A stretch of 64,000 bases of DNA from the NCBI RefSeq assembly GCF_004028635.1, contig NZ_RQJW01000009.1:310001-374000 (forward strand), in the 5' to 3' direction. A program made the position numbers and the translations under genes. How positions within the stretch are numbered: the stretch's first letter is position 1; each line of letters starts with the position of its first letter. The stretch is from Streptomyces cyaneus (lineage in GTDB: Bacteria > Actinomycetota > Actinomycetes > Streptomycetales > Streptomycetaceae). Below are positions 61,970 to 64,000 of this stretch, in pieces. A model generated the notes under the pieces. The model did no database searches. It saw only the letters and a program-made list of their open reading frames with translations, and had not been told where the DNA came from.

Positions 61970-63238
61970 ATGACGCAAGCGTTCGCATCCGAGGAATCCG
62001 AGGCACTGTCGTCCGAAGCCGCCGCGGCCGCCGCCTCGTCCTGCAGCCGGGAGTTCCGGGCCAACCCGCATCCCGTGTACGCGGCGCTGCGGGAGCAGGC
62101 GCCCGTGTGCCCGCTGTCGCCGCCGCACGGCGTGGAGACGTACCTGATCACCCGCTACGACGACGCGCGCGCCGCCCTGGCCGACCCCCGGCTGAGCAAG
62201 GACATGTACGGCGCCATCGACGCCTACCACCGCATCTTCGGTGACTCGTCGATCGCGCTGGACGACAACATGCTCTTCTCGGACCCTCCGAAGCACACCA
62301 GGCTCAGGAGAATCGTCGGGAGCACCTTCACACCGAAAAGGGTGGAATCGCTGCGTGCACGCGTGCAGGAGATCACCGATGATCTGCTGGACCAATGCCC
62401 GACGTCCGGTTCGGTGAACCTGCTTCCGGAGTTCTGTTTCCCGCTTCCGCTGCACGTCATCTGTGAACTGCTGGGCGTCCCGGAAAATGAACGCAAACAG
62501 GCTCAGGAATGGTCCGCCACCGTCGCGCAGACCGGTTTCGGACCGGAGGCGAGAAAGGCGCTGGAAGTCGCCGAGGGGAATCTGCGCGACTATCTCGTGG
62601 ACCTGTGCGCCCGAAAGCGCAGGGAGCCGGAATCGGATCTGCTCAGCGCTCTCGTCACGGCCCAGGACCAGGAGGGCTCGCTCACCGACCACGAACTCGT
62701 CTCCACGGCGTGGGTGCTCCTCTTCGCGGGCCACAAGTCGACGGCGTACCAGATCGGCAACGCCGTCTACCACCTGCTCAGCCGGCCGGACCAGAAGCGC
62801 CTGGCGCTGCGGGACGCGGCCGCCATGAACGCGGCCATCGAGGAGATCTTCCGGTTCGAGACCTCCGTGGAGAACTCCACGTTCCGCCACGCGAAGGAAG
62901 ACATCGTGATCCGCGACCAGCTCATCCCCAAGGGGGCGCTCGTCCAGATCTCCATCACCGGAGCCAACCGTGACCCGGAGATGTTCGCCGCGCCGGACGA
63001 GATGGACGTCCAGCGCCCGAACGTGCAGGCCACGCATCTCGCCTTCGGGTACGGCCCGCACTACTGCATCGGCGCACCGCTGGCCCGCCTGGAGATGCAG
63101 ACCGCCCTCACCTCGCTCTTCGCGCGATTCCCCGACATGGCCCTGGCCGGGGCGCCTGAGGACGCGCGCTGGCTGACCGTGCCGTTCCCCGCGTTCCGTG
63201 GGCTCGCGGAACTCCCGGTCGTCCTCGACCCGTCATGA
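61970..63238 (+). CDS. Cytochrome P450 with an altered I-helix
   Basis: The 422-residue P450 has heme ligand Cys366 in FGYGPHYCIGAPLAR and the ExxR pair in IEEIFRFE. The I-helix reads A253-G-H-K-S-T258, so Lys and Ser occupy the usual acid (Asp/Glu) and Thr positions that deliver protons for oxygen activation. ATG 61970 is used; the frame is open further upstream but there it contains the divergent promoter. It overlaps the next gene by four bases. A late oxidation or aryl coupling of the pigment is inferred. Confidence 0.92.
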   Translation: MTQAFASEESEALSSEAAAAAASSCSREFRANPHPVYAALREQAPVCPLSPPHGVETYLITRYDDARAALADPRLSKDMYGAIDAYHRIFGDSSIALDDNMLFSDPPKHTRLRRIVGSTFTPKRVESLRARVQEITDDLLDQCPTSGSVNLLPEFCFPLPLHVICELLGVPENERKQAQEWSATVAQTGFGPEARKALEVAEGNLRDYLVDLCARKRREPESDLLSALVTAQDQEGSLTDHELVSTAWVLLFAGHKSTAYQIGNAVYHLLSRPDQKRLALRDAAAMNAAIEEIFRFETSVENSTFRHAKEDIVIRDQLIPKGALVQISITGANRDPEMFAAPDEMDVQRPNVQATHLAFGYGPHYCIGAPLARLEMQTALTSLFARFPDMALAGAPEDARWLTVPFPAFRGLAELPVVLDPS

Positions 63239-63561
63239 CGGGCGGCTCCTCGGCCCCGGAGCGGGTGCGCGTCATTCGGCTGCTGCGCGTGCGCCCGGGG
63301 ATGGAAGCGGACTTCGTGAAGTCCTACAAGGCCGTACTCGCGGGGGCCGCGCGATTCCCCGGACACCTCGGTGAACAGCTCTGCCGTTCCCTGGACGATC
63401 CCGCTCAATGGCTGCTCACCAGCGAGTGGGACAGCCTCGAAGCCATCCAACGGTGGCGCACCGGCCCCGAGCACGAGACCTTGGTCGAGCCGATGAACGC
63501 CTGTCTGCACGACGATCGGTGGACGGCCCTGTTCCAAGTGAAGGAGTCGGTGGCCGGCTGA
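63235..63561 (+). CDS. Small antibiotic-monooxygenase-fold protein paired with the P450
   Basis: The 108-residue protein is a lone ferredoxin-like ABM domain. It shares a stretch of similarity with the N-terminal domain of the SchA/CurD protein at 53714-54823 (FPGHLGEQLCRSL versus VPGHLGDQLCQSL, both followed by a QW(L/V)(L/I)TSEW motif). ATG 63235 overlaps the P450 stop by four bases, so the pair is translationally coupled. A role as cyclase, oxygenase or P450 accessory is possible. Confidence 0.86.
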   Translation: MTGGSSAPERVRVIRLLRVRPGMEADFVKSYKAVLAGAARFPGHLGEQLCRSLDDPAQWLLTSEWDSLEAIQRWRTGPEHETLVEPMNACLHDDRWTALFQVKESVAG

Positions 63562-63624
63562 GCTGCCGGACCGAAAGGCGAGACGGGGCTGACCAGCATG
63601 TGACCGGCCGGTAAGGTCGGTCCC

Positions 63625-64000
63625 GTGCCGAAGCCGCTCAGTCTTCCCTTCGATCCCATCGCCCGCGCCGACGAACTCTGGAAGCAGCGCTGGGGCAGCG
63701 TGCCGTCGATGGCCGCCATCACCTCGATCATGCGCGCGCACCAGATCCTGCTCGGCGAGGTCGACGCGGTGGTCAAGCCGTACGGACTGACGTTCGCGCG
63801 GTACGAGGCGCTGGTGCTGCTCAACTTCTCCAAGGCCGGCGAACTGCCGATGTCCAAGATCGGCGAGCGGCTGATGGTGCATCCCACGTCCGTGACGAAC
63901 ACCGTCGACCGGCTGGTCAAGTCGGGCCTGGTCGACAAGCGCCCCAACCCCAACGACGGACGTGGCACGCTCGCCTCCATCACCGACAAGGGCCGCGAGG
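63625..64000 (+). CDS. MarR-family regulator (3' end beyond window)
   Basis: The visible 125 residues contain a MarR winged helix: HQILLGEVDAVVKPYGLTF, ISKIGERLMVHPTSV-like recognition segment (MSKIGERLMVHPTSVTNTV) and the wing PNPNDGRGTLASITDKG. GTG 63625 gives MPKPLSLPFDPI. It looks like a conserved core gene rather than part of the pigment cluster and marks the cluster's right edge. Confidence 0.92.
   Translation, partial: MPKPLSLPFDPIARADELWKQRWGSVPSMAAITSIMRAHQILLGEVDAVVKPYGLTFARYEALVLLNFSKAGELPMSKIGERLMVHPTSVTNTVDRLVKSGLVDKRPNPNDGRGTLASITDKGRE

Noticed and set aside
53714..63561. Antibiotic-type rather than pigment-type PKS cluster
   Set aside because: The SchA/CurD, cupin, KS, CLF, ACP, aromatase, TcmI order and lack of resistance, export or pathway regulator genes fit spore-pigment clusters.

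Overview
The window is high-GC actinobacterial chromosome, almost certainly Streptomyces. The codon third positions are nearly all G or C, GTG and TTG starts are common, and the hyphal-tip proteins Scy and FilP, a GH18 chitinase with the classical paired-repeat promoter and a spore-pigment type II polyketide cluster are all present. From memory, the gene order from about 1 to 53 kb matches the conserved core around the S. coelicolor atp operon; I could not run an alignment.

Layout. 0-9 kb: the end of an FG-GAP repeat protein, an LCP cell-wall protein, then rpmE, prfA, prmC, a Sua5/TsaC gene, a low-molecular-weight phosphatase homologue lacking its nucleophilic cysteine, glyA, and a WecA/TagO-like glycolipid transferase. 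9-17 kb: the complete F1Fo ATP synthase operon atpIBEFHAGDC, preceded by a Rex-like redox operator and a Crp-like site. 17-30 kb: a DUF2550 protein, chitinase, a NarL-type two-component pair, a cobalamin adenosyltransferase, an ABC exporter with a divergent TetR gene, a 3-hydroxyacyl-CoA dehydrogenase, a STAS protein, a large membrane-anchored P-loop protein and the mismatch endonuclease NucS. 30-44 kb: an LLM oxidoreductase, two tandem paralogous ABC exporter pairs, filP and scy, and the propionate-pathway genes mce, thiolase and meaB. 44-53 kb: a gene-free degenerate repeat region, an MFS transporter, a PepSY lipoprotein-like protein divergent from an OmpR-type two-component system, an AbsC-like MarR regulator, three tandem AIM24 proteins and two small proteins.

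53.7-63.6 kb: a spore-pigment (whiE/sch/cur-type) aromatic polyketide cluster. The + strand operon carries a SchA/CurD protein, cupin, KS-alpha, chain-length factor, ACP, aromatase and TcmI-type cyclase. A convergent pair encodes an FAD hydroxylase and an ACMSD-like amidohydrolase. A further + strand pair encodes a cytochrome P450 and a small monooxygenase-fold protein. The amidohydrolase, the P450 with an altered I-helix and the small ABM protein go beyond the classical eight-gene whiE set. The cluster ends against a core MarR gene that runs off the window.

The most useful leads are the extra tailoring genes of the pigment cluster, a roughly 75-bp dispersed repeat present in two intergenic places, the candidate Rex, Crp, SigR and DasR-type sites, and several enzymes or regulators with a changed key residue. 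No tRNA, rRNA, CRISPR array, insertion sequence or attachment site was seen.
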